Assembly (NCBI GenBank): GCA_046330075.1
Contig: JAXLTL010000004.1
Span: forward strand, 62,001 to 126,000
DNA from: JAJTFW01 sp046330075
GTDB taxonomy: Bacteria; Bacteroidota; Bacteroidia; AKYH767-A; OLB10
DNA length: 64,000 nt
Reading direction: 5' to 3'
Part shown: piece by piece, positions 1-7,900 of the stretch
How positions within the stretch are numbered: the stretch's first letter is position 1
Layout of the letters: the number at the start of each line of letters is the position of its first letter
Program-made: the position numbers and the translations under genes
Notes under the pieces: model-generated
The model's database searches: none
What the model was told of the DNA's origin: nothing
Seen by the model: the letters and a program-made list of their open reading frames with translations, nothing else

Positions 1-1360
1 CCAGTGCTATGAGCAAAGTGTAAACCGGCAATCGCGCCGAACAACTCATCAATGGAGTAACGAAAATGGTGATGATCCGTTCTCTCCAGCTTCCGATGGT
101 TCGAGTTGAAAGAATAGCAGGCACCGCGCAGGCAGCACCGGAAATCAGCGGAATCACCGAGCGTCCGTTGAGTCCGAATTTACGCATGAGTTTATCCATC
201 AGGAAACTTACACGTGCCATGTAGCCGGTATCTTCCAGAATGGCAATGAAGGTAAACAGCAGTGCAATCTGTGGTATGAAAATTATAATTCCCCCGATAC
301 CGGCGAGAATGCCATTTACCATCAGGTCGTTGAACGTGCCCTTGGGCAGAAGACTGCTTACATAGTCACTCAGTGAAGTAAACGTTTCGTCGATGAAATT
401 CATCGGCCATTCGGCCAGCGAAAAGATGGCCTGGAACATCAGGAACAGAATGAGCAAAAAACTCACATAGCCCCAAACGTTATGAAGCAATACTCTGTCG
501 ATGGCTTTGGTGAACGTGGGTGGTTCAGGATTGCCTTTCTGATAGACGGAGTATTGTAAAATGTCCTGAATGACTTTATAGCGTTCAAGTGTCTCGTAGG
601 ATTTCAGTTTGTCAAGATCAGGATCCGATACATCCATGATCTGCCGGGCGGTCGCAACTTTCTCTGCACTGATATTGAATTCATGCAATGCTTCGATATG
701 TTGTGCAACCTGCAGGGCGGCGTAGCTGCTGCGAAGCGACAGGAGGTCTTTCAGACTCTTGAGCATTTTCGGAGCAAATTCGCCGGTATCGAGAATTTCT
801 TTTTCAGGAACAGGAATGGGATTCAGCAAGGCCTGTTTCAGGTCTTCAATTCCTTCTTCCCGACGTGCATTGATGGGAATAACGCGGACACCAAGTCTGC
901 GCTCCAGCTCATCCACATGAATATCAATTCCTGCTTCTTTTACCAGATCCATCATGTTAAGGGCGAGTAAACAGGGGATCTTTAAATCGATCACCTGACT
1001 GGCCAGAAACAAACTTCGCTTGAGATTGGTTCCATCTACCATCAGCACCACCATGTCAGGATGGCTTTCGTTACCGGGATCACAAAGTACTTCGAATGGA
1101 ATACGTTCGTCCGGCGATTTCGGATAGAGCGAATAAGTGCCGGGAAGATCAATGATCTCGAAGGAAGTGGCAAGCCCAGATGTAGAATTATAAATCTTGC
1201 TGAAGCCGGTTTTCTTCTCTACCGTGACGCCGGGAAAATTGGCGATTTTCTGATGGAGCCCGGTCAGACTGTTAAATATTGAACTTTTGCCGGAGTTGGG
1301 GTTCCCGACCAGGGCAATCTTCACATAACGTTGACGGATATCCGATTCCGTAGCAGCCAC
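1..1360 (-). CDS. feoB: FeoB ferrous iron transporter (3' part outside window)
   Basis: Imports Fe2+ across the inner membrane; a G-protein domain gates the membrane part. Read on the minus strand, the protein begins with a GTPase domain: P-loop GNPNSGKSS about 20 residues in, then DLPGTYSL (G3) and NMMD (G4). A FeoB helical spacer follows, and then membrane segments with the gate region (EDTGYMARVSFLMDK and LISGAACAVPAILSTRT). I chose the GTG at 1360 because no in-frame ATG lies between the P-loop and the feoA stop; a TTG at 1369 is the alternative. It follows feoA by 23 nt, so the two form an operon. The gene runs off the left edge, so the C-terminal membrane segments are not visible. Family assignment is very safe; the exact start is not. 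Confidence 0.95.
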   Translation of the reverse strand, partial: MAATESDIRQRYVKIALVGNPNSGKSSIFNSLTGLHQKIANFPGVTVEKKTGFSKIYNSTSGLATSFEIIDLPGTYSLYPKSPDERIPFEVLCDPGNESHPDMVVLMVDGTNLKRSLFLASQVIDLKIPCLLALNMMDLVKEAGIDIHVDELERRLGVRVIPINARREEGIEDLKQALLNPIPVPEKEILDTGEFAPKMLKSLKDLLSLRSSYAALQVAQHIEALHEFNISAEKVATARQIMDVSDPDLDKLKSYETLERYKVIQDILQYSVYQKGNPEPPTFTKAIDRVLLHNVWGYVSFLLILFLMFQAIFSLAEWPMNFIDETFTSLSDYVSSLLPKGTFNDLMVNGILAGIGGIIIFIPQIALLFTFIAILEDTGYMARVSFLMDKLMRKFGLNGRSVIPLISGAACAVPAILSTRTIGSWRERIITIFVTPLMSCSARLPVYTLLIAL

Positions 1361-1383
1361 CTGGAACAAACTGTGAAAAAGGA

Positions 1384-1620
1384 TTAAACGGGTTTGACGA
1401 TAATCGATGCTGCTTCATCCAGACGCAAGCCCAGCATGGATCCATTTATACGGATCGCCATAGGGCCTCCCATTGCTGCAAAACGGTCGATGGTGATAAT
1501 TTCTCCGGGTAAACAGCCCATCTCCAGTAATTTCTGCTTCATCAGGTCATCCGCGAAGGAATCGATGATGGCAGAATCACCCTTGTGCAAACTTGACAGC
1601 TGTTTCATCCCCGTTGGCAT
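1384..1620 (-). CDS. feoA: FeoA iron transport accessory protein
   Basis: A 78-residue SH3-like FeoA protein, thought to support FeoB at the cytoplasmic face. It shows the usual FeoA pattern: an opening about adding a conserved loop (SLHKGDSAII), LLEMGCLPGEIITI, and a final GSMLGLRLDEAASIIV strand region. Size fits the family (about 75-85 residues). The ATG at 1620 is 12 nt from a 17-bp palindrome; an internal ATG five codons in (1608) is an equally plausible start, since MKQLSSL is the more typical FeoA beginning. It is the first gene of feoAB and is probably iron-repressed through that palindrome. Confidence 0.9.
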   Translation of the reverse strand: MPTGMKQLSSLHKGDSAIIDSFADDLMKQKLLEMGCLPGEIITIDRFAAMGGPMAIRINGSMLGLRLDEAASIIVKPV

Positions 1621-1631
1621 ATATACTCTTG

Positions 1632-1648
1632 TTTAGAATCATTCTAAA
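1632..1648. promoter_or_regulatory. Palindromic operator upstream of feoAB
   Basis: The 17-mer TTTAGAATCATTCTAAA is an 8-bp perfect inverted repeat around one central base. It sits 12 nt before the feoA ATG, where a bound repressor would block transcription or early elongation. Iron-uptake operons are commonly controlled by Fur or DtxR/IdeR/MntR-type metal-sensing repressors that bind such AT-rich dyads. Which family acts here cannot be told from this window, as no regulator gene is present. Confidence 0.6.
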
Positions 1649-1751
1649 GACTTCGCTAAGATAGTAACCACATTTTAATCCCGGAAAAGGGAAGTTTTCG
1701 TTTGAATATAATTGATTGATATTAAGGTGAATAAACCGAAATTGATCTTCG

Positions 1752-1895
1752 TCAGGCCGGTCGATCCTGCTGGGTTTTGGGTAGATTTTGCCCCCAATGC
1801 GGGCAGTCGCACTTCTTTTTGAAAAGACCACAACTGCTCAGCGCCACCAGGGCAAGAAATATCAGCAGGCGGGAAACAGGGCGTTGCAGCTTCAT
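1752..1895 (-). CDS. Tiny lipoprotein (47 aa) with CDC motif
   Basis: An ATG at 1895 opens a 47-codon frame ending in TGA at 1752. The product has a positively charged start (MKLQRPVSR), a hydrophobic core and a lipobox-like LSSC at residues 19-22, so the mature lipoprotein would be only 26 residues long. The mature part begins CGLFKKKCDCPHW, with two more cysteines. Small lipoproteins with a KKCDCP-like motif occur in Bacteroidota, but I know of no function. It is transcribed in the same direction as feoA, 131 nt upstream of it, with the palindromic operator in between, so it is probably a separate unit. The signal peptide plus lipobox argues against a chance frame. Confidence 0.65.
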   Translation of the reverse strand: MKLQRPVSRLLIFLALVALSSCGLFKKKCDCPHWGQNLPKTQQDRPA

Positions 1896-2043
1896 GATTC
1901 AAAGATACAACAGAACGCAATTTATCCCGAAAAAGTATCGCTGCTTTATTACAAAGCTGCTGTTGATTTGTTTGTAAATCGGGGAGGAATCCACAGTGAT
2001 CTGCGCTGCTGCTTACGCACATGTTTGTAATTTGGTGCCCTCA

Positions 2044-2787
2044 ATGTTGCGCACTCTGTTTGAAATCGGCAGGTACTGGGTTTTTATGAAAGGACTCTTT
2101 CTTAAACCCGAAAAGTTCATCATTTATTATCGTCAGGTGATGCACGAACTGGTGAATATCGGTGTTGGGGCCCTGGGAATCACCGCTCTGACTTCCGTTT
2201 TTATGGGTGCCGTTATTACAATCCAGAGTGCGTATAATCTCGTGAATCCGATGGTGCCCTTGTATGCTGTCGGAATCGTTGCCCGCGACTCCATTATCCT
2301 CGAGTTTTCTCCCACCATCATCATGCTGATTCTGGCCGGAAAAGTGGGGTCGAGTATTGCCTCGGAAATCGGTACGATGCGGGTAACCGAACAAATCGAT
2401 GCACTCGAAATCATGGGTATCAATTCGTCGGGGTATCTGACATTGCCCAAAATTATTGCCGGACTTCTCATCATGCCGTTCGTGGTGTTGCTGAGTATGT
2501 TCCTTGGCATTCTTGGCGGATGGGTTGCCGGTGATCTCAGTGGTACCGTTCCGTCCGCTGATTATATTCGTGGATTACAGGATCAGTTTATTCCATTCAA
2601 TATCATCTTTGCACTCACTAAAACTCTGGTGTTCGCTTTTATCATCACCAGCGTTTCAGCCTACCATGGTTATCATACCGAAGGTGGTGCGCTCGAAGTG
2701 GGACAGAGTTCCACCAAGGCCGTTGTATACAGCAGTATCGTGGTTCTTATCTTTGATTACATCCTTACACAACTCATTCTCGCCTGA
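2044..2787 (+). CDS. mlaE: MlaE-family lipid ABC transporter permease
   Basis: Inner-membrane permease of the Mla/YrbE type, which moves phospholipids between inner and outer membrane with an MlaF ATPase. The protein (247 aa from the ATG) has the long hydrophobic helices of the family and the conserved region around GKVGSSIASEIGTMRVTEQIDAL, which contacts the ATPase, followed by ALEIMGIN and a final segment ending ILTQLILA. An upstream GTG at 1996 would add 16 residues of unlikely sequence, so I prefer the ATG at 2044. The mlaF gene follows after 6 nt. No MCE-domain substrate-binding gene (mlaD) is adjacent; it may lie elsewhere. Confidence 0.9.
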   Translation: MLRTLFEIGRYWVFMKGLFLKPEKFIIYYRQVMHELVNIGVGALGITALTSVFMGAVITIQSAYNLVNPMVPLYAVGIVARDSIILEFSPTIIMLILAGKVGSSIASEIGTMRVTEQIDALEIMGINSSGYLTLPKIIAGLLIMPFVVLLSMFLGILGGWVAGDLSGTVPSADYIRGLQDQFIPFNIIFALTKTLVFAFIITSVSAYHGYHTEGGALEVGQSSTKAVVYSSIVVLIFDYILTQLILA

Positions 2788-2793
2788 TTTGTC

Positions 2794-3540
2794 ATGATTG
2801 AAGTCCGCAATATCTACAAACGCTTCGGAGGCAAAACGGTGCTGGAAGATATCTCCTGTACGTTTGAGTCGGGGAAAGTGAATCTCATCATCGGACAAAG
2901 CGGAATGGGAAAAACGGTGTTGATGAAATGCACAGTCGGACTCTTTGAAGTTGACGAAGGCGCCGTCTTTTTCGATGGAAGAAATTTCAGCGAGATGAAT
3001 TTCAAGGAACGCAAGCCCATTCGTCAGGAAATCGGGATGGTGTTTCAGGGCGGAGCCTTGTTTGATTCACTCACCGTGGAACAGAATGTGATGTTTCCGC
3101 TGAATATGTTTACGCCAATGACGTTATCGGAGAAACTTGACCGCGTGAACTTCTGTCTCAAATGCGTCCATCTCGAAAACGTAAATAAATTATTTCCTTC
3201 GGAGATCAGTGGCGGGATGAAAAAACGGGTAGCCATCGCCCGCGCTATCGCCATGAATCCGAAATACCTTTTCTGCGACGAGCCCAACTCGGGCCTCGAC
3301 CCGAAAACCTCAATTGTTATTGATGATCTCATCAAGGAAATCACCGAAGAGTTTCATACCACCACAGTAGTGAATACCCATGATATGAATTCACTGACGG
3401 AGATCGGAGAGAAAATTGTTTTTATCTACAAGGGCAAAAAATGGTGGGAAGGCGCCTACGAAGAAATTAAACACAGCGATAATAAAGAGTTGAATGATTT
3501 TGTTTTTGCCTCTAAAATCATGCAACGTATGCGCGAATGA
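2794..3540 (+). CDS. mlaF: MlaF-family lipid ABC transporter ATPase
   Basis: Cytoplasmic ATPase that powers the MlaE permease. All motifs are present: Walker A GQSGMGKT at residues 34-41, Q-loop at Q85 (VFQGG), signature SGGMKKR starting at residue 139 with the MK form typical of the Mla/Ttg2A subfamily, Walker B YLFCDEP at 159-164 and the H-loop in VNTHDMNS. The length (248 aa) is normal. It is co-transcribed with mlaE and its stop overlaps a possible ATG of the next gene by 4 nt. Confidence 0.92.
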   Translation: MIEVRNIYKRFGGKTVLEDISCTFESGKVNLIIGQSGMGKTVLMKCTVGLFEVDEGAVFFDGRNFSEMNFKERKPIRQEIGMVFQGGALFDSLTVEQNVMFPLNMFTPMTLSEKLDRVNFCLKCVHLENVNKLFPSEISGGMKKRVAIARAIAMNPKYLFCDEPNSGLDPKTSIVIDDLIKEITEEFHTTTVVNTHDMNSLTEIGEKIVFIYKGKKWWEGAYEEIKHSDNKELNDFVFASKIMQRMRE

Positions 3541-3554
3541 TCTGCTTTCAGGCC

Positions 3555-5228
3555 ATGAAAAACGTCCTCCTTGTTTTCGGTTTCTTGCTCTTGTTGCTTA
3601 CTTCCTGTACCAATAATTCGGCGAAGGAAGAGAAGCGTGAAAAGCTGCGGCAGGAAATGAAATCGTACGACCGCAAAATCGTTACTACTACCGACTCGCT
3701 GTTTATCGATTCGCTGACAAAGGCGGATACACTTGCGTTTCGCCCCTACGAAGAAGAACTCTTTGCGTTTTACAGCAACCGCGACTGGAAACTGGCCTGG
3801 TATGGCAAGAGCGGATTACGTGAACATGCCGGTTACCTGATTCAGATGCTGGAAAACGCCGGCGTGGAAGGACTGCGTGATTCTTTTCCCGCGATGCAGC
3901 TGCTCGAAGAGCGGATGGACATCGCACGCAATGCAGACAGTACCCTGTCGCCGGATCCCTTGCTGGATGTGCTGATGACCACTGCGTTTCTCTGGTATTC
4001 CGATAAAGCCTGGAGCGGACTTCCCGAAGAGAAAACAAAGGCCCTCGGCTGGTTTCTTCCGCGCTATCACGTTGATCGTGCTGAATGGCTCGACTCAGCA
4101 CTGATACATTCTCCGGATGGTAAACTCTTGTCGAAAGGCGTGTTTCGTCAGTATTACCGCTTGCGCACCTATCTGGTAAAATACGATAGTATCGCGAAGG
4201 CAGGTGGATGGCCGGAAGTGACGATCTCGAAGAAATCACTGCGTGAAGGCGATCACGACTCCGCCGTAAACGATCTCGCAAAAAGCCTGTACCTGCATGG
4301 TGATCTCACGGTCATCCCCGATTCATCCGATAAAATCGATACTACGCTGGTTGCCGCTATCAAACGCTTCCAGTTACGTCACGGCATGAAACCCGATGGA
4401 GTAGCAGGCCCGGCATTTTTCAGAGCATTGAATGTTCCCGTTGAACAGCGCATCGAAGAAATCCTACTCAACATGGAACGCTGCCGATGGATGCCGAGTG
4501 ATTATCCGGATCGCTATCTGATCGTGAATATCCCCGATTTCTCACTCTACGCCTATGATCAGGGTAAACAAATCTGGACCATGAACGTGGTAGTGGGTAA
4601 GCTGCTCCACGAAACGGCAACATTTAGCGGTAACCTCAAATACATTGTTTTTAATCCTTACTGGGTGGTGCCCTCGAGTATCATTTACAAGGAAGTGGTG
4701 CCGGCAGTAATCGCCAATCCCAACTATCTCCGGAAACACAACATGGAACTCGTTGACAGAAGCGGAAAGGTGGTAACAGGCAGCGGACTCGACTGGAAGA
4801 AATATACCGAGAAAGGTTTCCCGTACACCATCCGTCAGAAACCCGGTAACGATAATTCATTGGGAAAAGTGAAATTTCTTTTCCCGAACAGCTTCAGTAT
4901 TTATCTGCATGATACGCCATCGCGCGGATTGTTTAAGGAAGAGAAAAGAGCCTTCAGTCATGGCTGTGTTCGCGTGGGTGATCCGGAGAAACTGGCGAAT
5001 TATCTCTTAAATGCCGAAGACTGGACACCTGAAGACGTGAAGAAGGCATTGAAACCCGGAAAGGAAAACTGGGTCACCTTGCAACATACGGTTCCCGTTT
5101 ATATCGTGTATTTTACAGCCTGGGTAGAGGAAGACGGACAATTACATTTCCGCGAAGACGTGTACGGCCGCGATAAAAATCTTCAGCAGGAGCTGTTGGG
5201 GAATGGCACTGAAATTACATCTCAGTAG
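3555..5228 (+). CDS. L,D-transpeptidase lipoprotein (YcbB-like)
   Basis: Peptidoglycan cross-linking enzyme of the YkuD fold. The start at 3555 gives a lipoprotein signal (MKNVLLVFGF, lipobox LLTSC at residues 14-18). An ATG at 3537 overlapping the mlaF stop would add six residues and leave the signal usable. The middle carries a peptidoglycan-binding domain (AAIKRFQLRHGMKPDGVAG), and the C-terminal half the YkuD domain with the catalytic motif SHGCVRVGDPEKL, nucleophile Cys at about residue 471. The large N-terminal part and total length of 557 aa match the YcbB type rather than the short ErfK type. Anchored in the periplasm, it may follow mlaEF as one transcript. Confidence 0.88.
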   Translation: MKNVLLVFGFLLLLLTSCTNNSAKEEKREKLRQEMKSYDRKIVTTTDSLFIDSLTKADTLAFRPYEEELFAFYSNRDWKLAWYGKSGLREHAGYLIQMLENAGVEGLRDSFPAMQLLEERMDIARNADSTLSPDPLLDVLMTTAFLWYSDKAWSGLPEEKTKALGWFLPRYHVDRAEWLDSALIHSPDGKLLSKGVFRQYYRLRTYLVKYDSIAKAGGWPEVTISKKSLREGDHDSAVNDLAKSLYLHGDLTVIPDSSDKIDTTLVAAIKRFQLRHGMKPDGVAGPAFFRALNVPVEQRIEEILLNMERCRWMPSDYPDRYLIVNIPDFSLYAYDQGKQIWTMNVVVGKLLHETATFSGNLKYIVFNPYWVVPSSIIYKEVVPAVIANPNYLRKHNMELVDRSGKVVTGSGLDWKKYTEKGFPYTIRQKPGNDNSLGKVKFLFPNSFSIYLHDTPSRGLFKEEKRAFSHGCVRVGDPEKLANYLLNAEDWTPEDVKKALKPGKENWVTLQHTVPVYIVYFTAWVEEDGQLHFREDVYGRDKNLQQELLGNGTEITSQ

Positions 5229-5436
5229 AAGAGGTGCTGATCCACGTCGCCAGAAAAATAAAGGCGAAGAACAATCCGAAAAGACCCATCCAGATCAGGG
5301 CAGGACTCAGCGAAATCGTCCAAGCTTCCGGCACGGAAACAGGGTGGAAGAGCATCTGGATAAACACCAGGAAAATCCCGGCGATAAACAGGTACTCAAG
5401 TGGCTTGAACAGAAATGTCCGGAGCGCTTTCATCAT
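5215..5436 (-). CDS. Small two-helix membrane protein
   Basis: A 73-residue protein with two clear membrane helices, about residues 13-31 (LEYLFIAGIFLVFIQMLF) and 47-67 (LIWMGLFGLFFAFIFLAT), separated by a short loop with HPVSVPEAW. I do not recognise the family. The gene is convergent with the L,D-transpeptidase and their 3' ends overlap by 14 nt. A TAnnTTTG match (TACTTTTG, 5506-5513 on the minus strand) lies 70 nt upstream and could be its promoter. Hydrophobicity pattern and position support a real gene, but there is no functional clue. Confidence 0.6.
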   Translation of the reverse strand: MMKALRTFLFKPLEYLFIAGIFLVFIQMLFHPVSVPEAWTISLSPALIWMGLFGLFFAFIFLATWISTSSTEM

Positions 5437-5645
5437 AAGCTAATACGAAGAAAATTTAAAATTGTTGTGTTTTGGTGCAGTGTGTGGCTGCGTTGTAGGG
5501 TAGGGCAAAAGTAAGCATAGTTTGGCCTGATTCAGATCAGTTGGTGCTGATTTTTACCATATCGAGACGAATGAATCGGTTTTTTAAGTAAATTTTGTCC
5601 TTCAGGCAACGCCCGCCCTCCTTCCGTTGTCTTTTGATTTGACCT
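5437..5645. other. Divergent promoter region of sigma-factor gene
   Basis: 209 nt between the small membrane protein start and the ECF sigma start. On the minus strand an exact TAnnTTTG (TACTTTTG, 5513-5506). On the plus strand only weak matches (TAAATTTTG near 5587), so the sigma gene may use a different, possibly self-recognised promoter. An imperfect dyad CTGATTCAGATCAG lies near 5527-5540. Confidence 0.4.
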
Positions 5646-6230
5646 ATGAGCCAAACCCTTTATACCCTTCAGTCAGATATCGACCTGGCACGCCGCTGCC
5701 GGGAGGGTGATCGTAAGGGTCAGGAGGAGTTTTATAATCGCTTCAAGAGCCGTATGATGGCTGTTTGTATGCGGTACATGGGCGGAAAGGAGCAGGCGTC
5801 AGACGTGTTTCAGGAAGCCTTTATCAAAGCCTTCCGGCTGATGGCGAACTACAGAGGAGAAGGACCCATCGAAGCCTGGCTGCGGAAGATCGTTGTCAGC
5901 TGTGCCCTCAATGAACTGAAAAAAAGAAAAATGGTGTGGCTGGAAGATGTGTCGGATGGTTTTGTGCTGAACCCCGAGTTCAACGGCGCTATCAATCATC
6001 TGAATGAACAGGAATTGTTGAAGCTGATTGCCGAATTGCCCCGCGGATACCGCACCGTGTTTAACCTCTACGTGCTGGAGGGTTTCGATCATCGTGAAAT
6101 TGCACAATCGCTGGGTATTACTGAAAGCACATCGCGTACGCAATTACTGAAAGCAAGAGTCTTGCTGCAAAAGAAAATTCTGGGCTCGGATACGACATTG
6201 TCCGATAAACTGCATAAAATGAGATCATGA
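5646..6230 (+). CDS. ECF-type RNA polymerase sigma factor
   Basis: A 194-residue sigma factor of the extracytoplasmic-function class. Region 2 runs from about residue 15 to 90, with the core-binding segment (DVFQEAFIKAFR) and the -10 recognition helix region (EAWLRKIVVSCALNELKKRK). Region 4 is at about 130-180, with LPRGYRTVFNLYVLEGFDHREIA split over the first helices and the recognition helix LGITESTSRTQLLKAR. Region 3 is absent, as expected for ECF. The stop overlaps the start of the next gene by 4 nt (ATGA), so the pair is translationally coupled, the usual layout for a sigma factor and its membrane-bound regulator. Confidence 0.93.
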   Translation: MSQTLYTLQSDIDLARRCREGDRKGQEEFYNRFKSRMMAVCMRYMGGKEQASDVFQEAFIKAFRLMANYRGEGPIEAWLRKIVVSCALNELKKRKMVWLEDVSDGFVLNPEFNGAINHLNEQELLKLIAELPRGYRTVFNLYVLEGFDHREIAQSLGITESTSRTQLLKARVLLQKKILGSDTTLSDKLHKMRS

Positions 6231-7735
6231 ACGAACAGGAGAAATATTTTGACCGGAAAATTGCCGGGCGTCTGGAGAACGCTGAGGCGGAGGCTCCGTT
6301 CTCGTGGGAGGAGATGGATCAGCTCATCCACCGGAAGAACCGGAGAGGGCTGGGCTGGCTGCGTGGATTTTTCTTCGCCGATGTATTGTCGATCGGGTTG
6401 ATGATCATGGGTTCAATACAGTTTCATGAACCTGTTAAAGGTGTGGCAGAAGCCGGAACGATAGCCGGTTCTGCAACAGGGTCTCCGGAAAAAATATTTT
6501 CTGCAACATCAGATGAAGTACAATTTTCGCAAGTGGCGCCGGTGGATTCCGCGTCAATTTTCTCCGGCAGTACTACTGCTATAGCGGGACAAGATAAATC
6601 AACCATAACGAAACAGGCAGAAACGAAACAGGCGTCGGCTAACGTTAATGGGTATGGGAAAACAGATGGTGCAAAGGGAAAAACAACTGCACGAAAAGCA
6701 CGTGGAGATGCTGCAGCCTTTTCCGGAGAAACAAAGGAATACCGTTTGGAAGAGAATAAAAGCCGGTCGTCAGCCGGCGATGAACCATCTAAACGAAATA
6801 CATTTACCGGAAAAACAGTGGTGGTAAAGTCCGGAAATAGCATTGGTCAACCTGATGGGAAGTTTGTGGACGATTCAGAAATAACAGGCGCACCGGATCG
6901 TCTTCCGGTTGCACAGCTATCAGCTTCAAAACAAGAAGTATTGCTTTCGATGCGTGGACGAACTTTCCAGCCGGAACCGCGGCTTACCTTCGTTGATTCG
7001 GTGATCCCTTCCGGAAAACAGGGCGCTAAATTGCAGGAAGATGAATTGAGTCCAACCCTGATCTCCGTTTATGGATCAGGATTTTTAGAGAAAGTGAATT
7101 ATACCTCGTTGCTGACCGCGAATGAGCAACTCGATTTTCAGCGCAAAGTGCATAGTGGCATGGGTTTCGGGATGATGCTGGGATATCAGATGAGTCCGCG
7201 GTATTCAGTGCACCTCGGACTCGAATTCACCCGCCGTGAAATCGCCTTTGACTGGACCACAACAGGTGTGCAGACAAAATTATTGTTTGATACTTTTTTA
7301 GTGCATGTGGTTACCCCTGATACCGATTATTTCGAGTTGAATGTTGACACTACGTTTCTCACAAATGCTGTCCGCGAAAAACTTGGCTATTCGGCCAGCG
7401 TATCCGTGCTCACCATTCCGGTGGTGGTACAATACGCCATCGTAAATGGTGCCTGGGTATGGTCGCCGTATGCAGGACTCGAATACAATTCACGCACCGC
7501 CACCCGACTCATCCGTAAATACAATCCCGATGATCAGGTAACCGTAAACGAATCCAACCTCAAAGAAACCTGGAACTACTTTTCCTTACGCGCCGGCATA
7601 AAACTGATTCGACGACTCAATGCAAATGTGGATGTATTCTCCGGTCTTGATTTCCGCTACCATATTCCCCTTAATCGCCAAAACCTCAAAGGCGGGGCTA
7701 CTTACCTTCAACTGGGCGTTATTCTTCACCGATAA
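6227..7735 (+). CDS. Putative anti-sigma/outer-membrane barrel fusion
   Basis: A 502-residue protein coupled to the ECF sigma gene. Residues 1-42 are charged and probably cytoplasmic (EKYFDRKIAGRLENAEAEAP and FSWEEMDQLI). One hydrophobic helix follows at about 47-65 (GFFFADVLSIGLMIMGSIQ). Residues 70-260 are a low-complexity Ser/Thr/Lys/Gly linker. Residues 270-502 show alternating polar and aromatic strands ending in LQLGVILHR, as in PorT-like or OmpA-like beta barrels. Position argues for a sigma-factor regulator. The layout suggests one chain anchored in both membranes, or an N-terminal signal anchor followed by a barrel. I do not recognise a classical zinc anti-sigma motif (HXXXCXXC). Function is inferred from context only. 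Confidence 0.7.
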   Translation: MNEQEKYFDRKIAGRLENAEAEAPFSWEEMDQLIHRKNRRGLGWLRGFFFADVLSIGLMIMGSIQFHEPVKGVAEAGTIAGSATGSPEKIFSATSDEVQFSQVAPVDSASIFSGSTTAIAGQDKSTITKQAETKQASANVNGYGKTDGAKGKTTARKARGDAAAFSGETKEYRLEENKSRSSAGDEPSKRNTFTGKTVVVKSGNSIGQPDGKFVDDSEITGAPDRLPVAQLSASKQEVLLSMRGRTFQPEPRLTFVDSVIPSGKQGAKLQEDELSPTLISVYGSGFLEKVNYTSLLTANEQLDFQRKVHSGMGFGMMLGYQMSPRYSVHLGLEFTRREIAFDWTTTGVQTKLLFDTFLVHVVTPDTDYFELNVDTTFLTNAVREKLGYSASVSVLTIPVVVQYAIVNGAWVWSPYAGLEYNSRTATRLIRKYNPDDQVTVNESNLKETWNYFSLRAGIKLIRRLNANVDVFSGLDFRYHIPLNRQNLKGGATYLQLGVILHR

Positions 7736-7743
7736 AAAGAAGG

Positions 7744-7836
7744 GTTATAAATGTTAAAAATGTTTTAAGAGTTATAAATGTTTTAAGAGTTATAAATGTT
7801 TTAAGGGTTATAAATGTTGTAAGAGTTATAAATGTT
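7744..7836. repeat. 18-bp AT-rich tandem repeat
   Basis: Unit GTTATAAATGTTTTAAGA repeated with small changes: an expanded 27-nt first copy (7744-7770), three 18-nt copies (7771-7824) and a 12-nt partial copy (7825-7836). It is non-coding and fills the gap between the sigma-factor operon and the convergent cargo array. Copy number is likely variable by slippage. Confidence 0.9.
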
Positions 7837-7839
7837 ACT

Positions 7840-7880
7840 CCCCGCGCCCGCCGCGTAACCGCCGCGCCCACCGCGTTTAA
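7840..7880. repeat. GC-rich short repeat
   Basis: Directly after the AT-rich repeat come two imperfect copies of a GC-rich unit (around CCGCGCCCGCCGCGT and CCGCGCCCACCGCGT). The abrupt change from about 15% to about 85% GC between adjacent repeats is unusual for this window. No terminator hairpin with a T-run is evident. Confidence 0.6.
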
Positions 7881-7900
7881 GTCGACAAATGCTCTTGTAA

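Noticed and set aside
683..1282. Plus-strand frames at 683-970 and 1061-1282
   Set aside because: Both are antisense shadows of feoB, whose motifs are clear on the minus strand.
1675..2022. 115-codon minus-strand frame
   Set aside because: It overlaps the 47-codon lipoprotein in another frame; composition is not protein-like and it crosses the mlaE upstream region.
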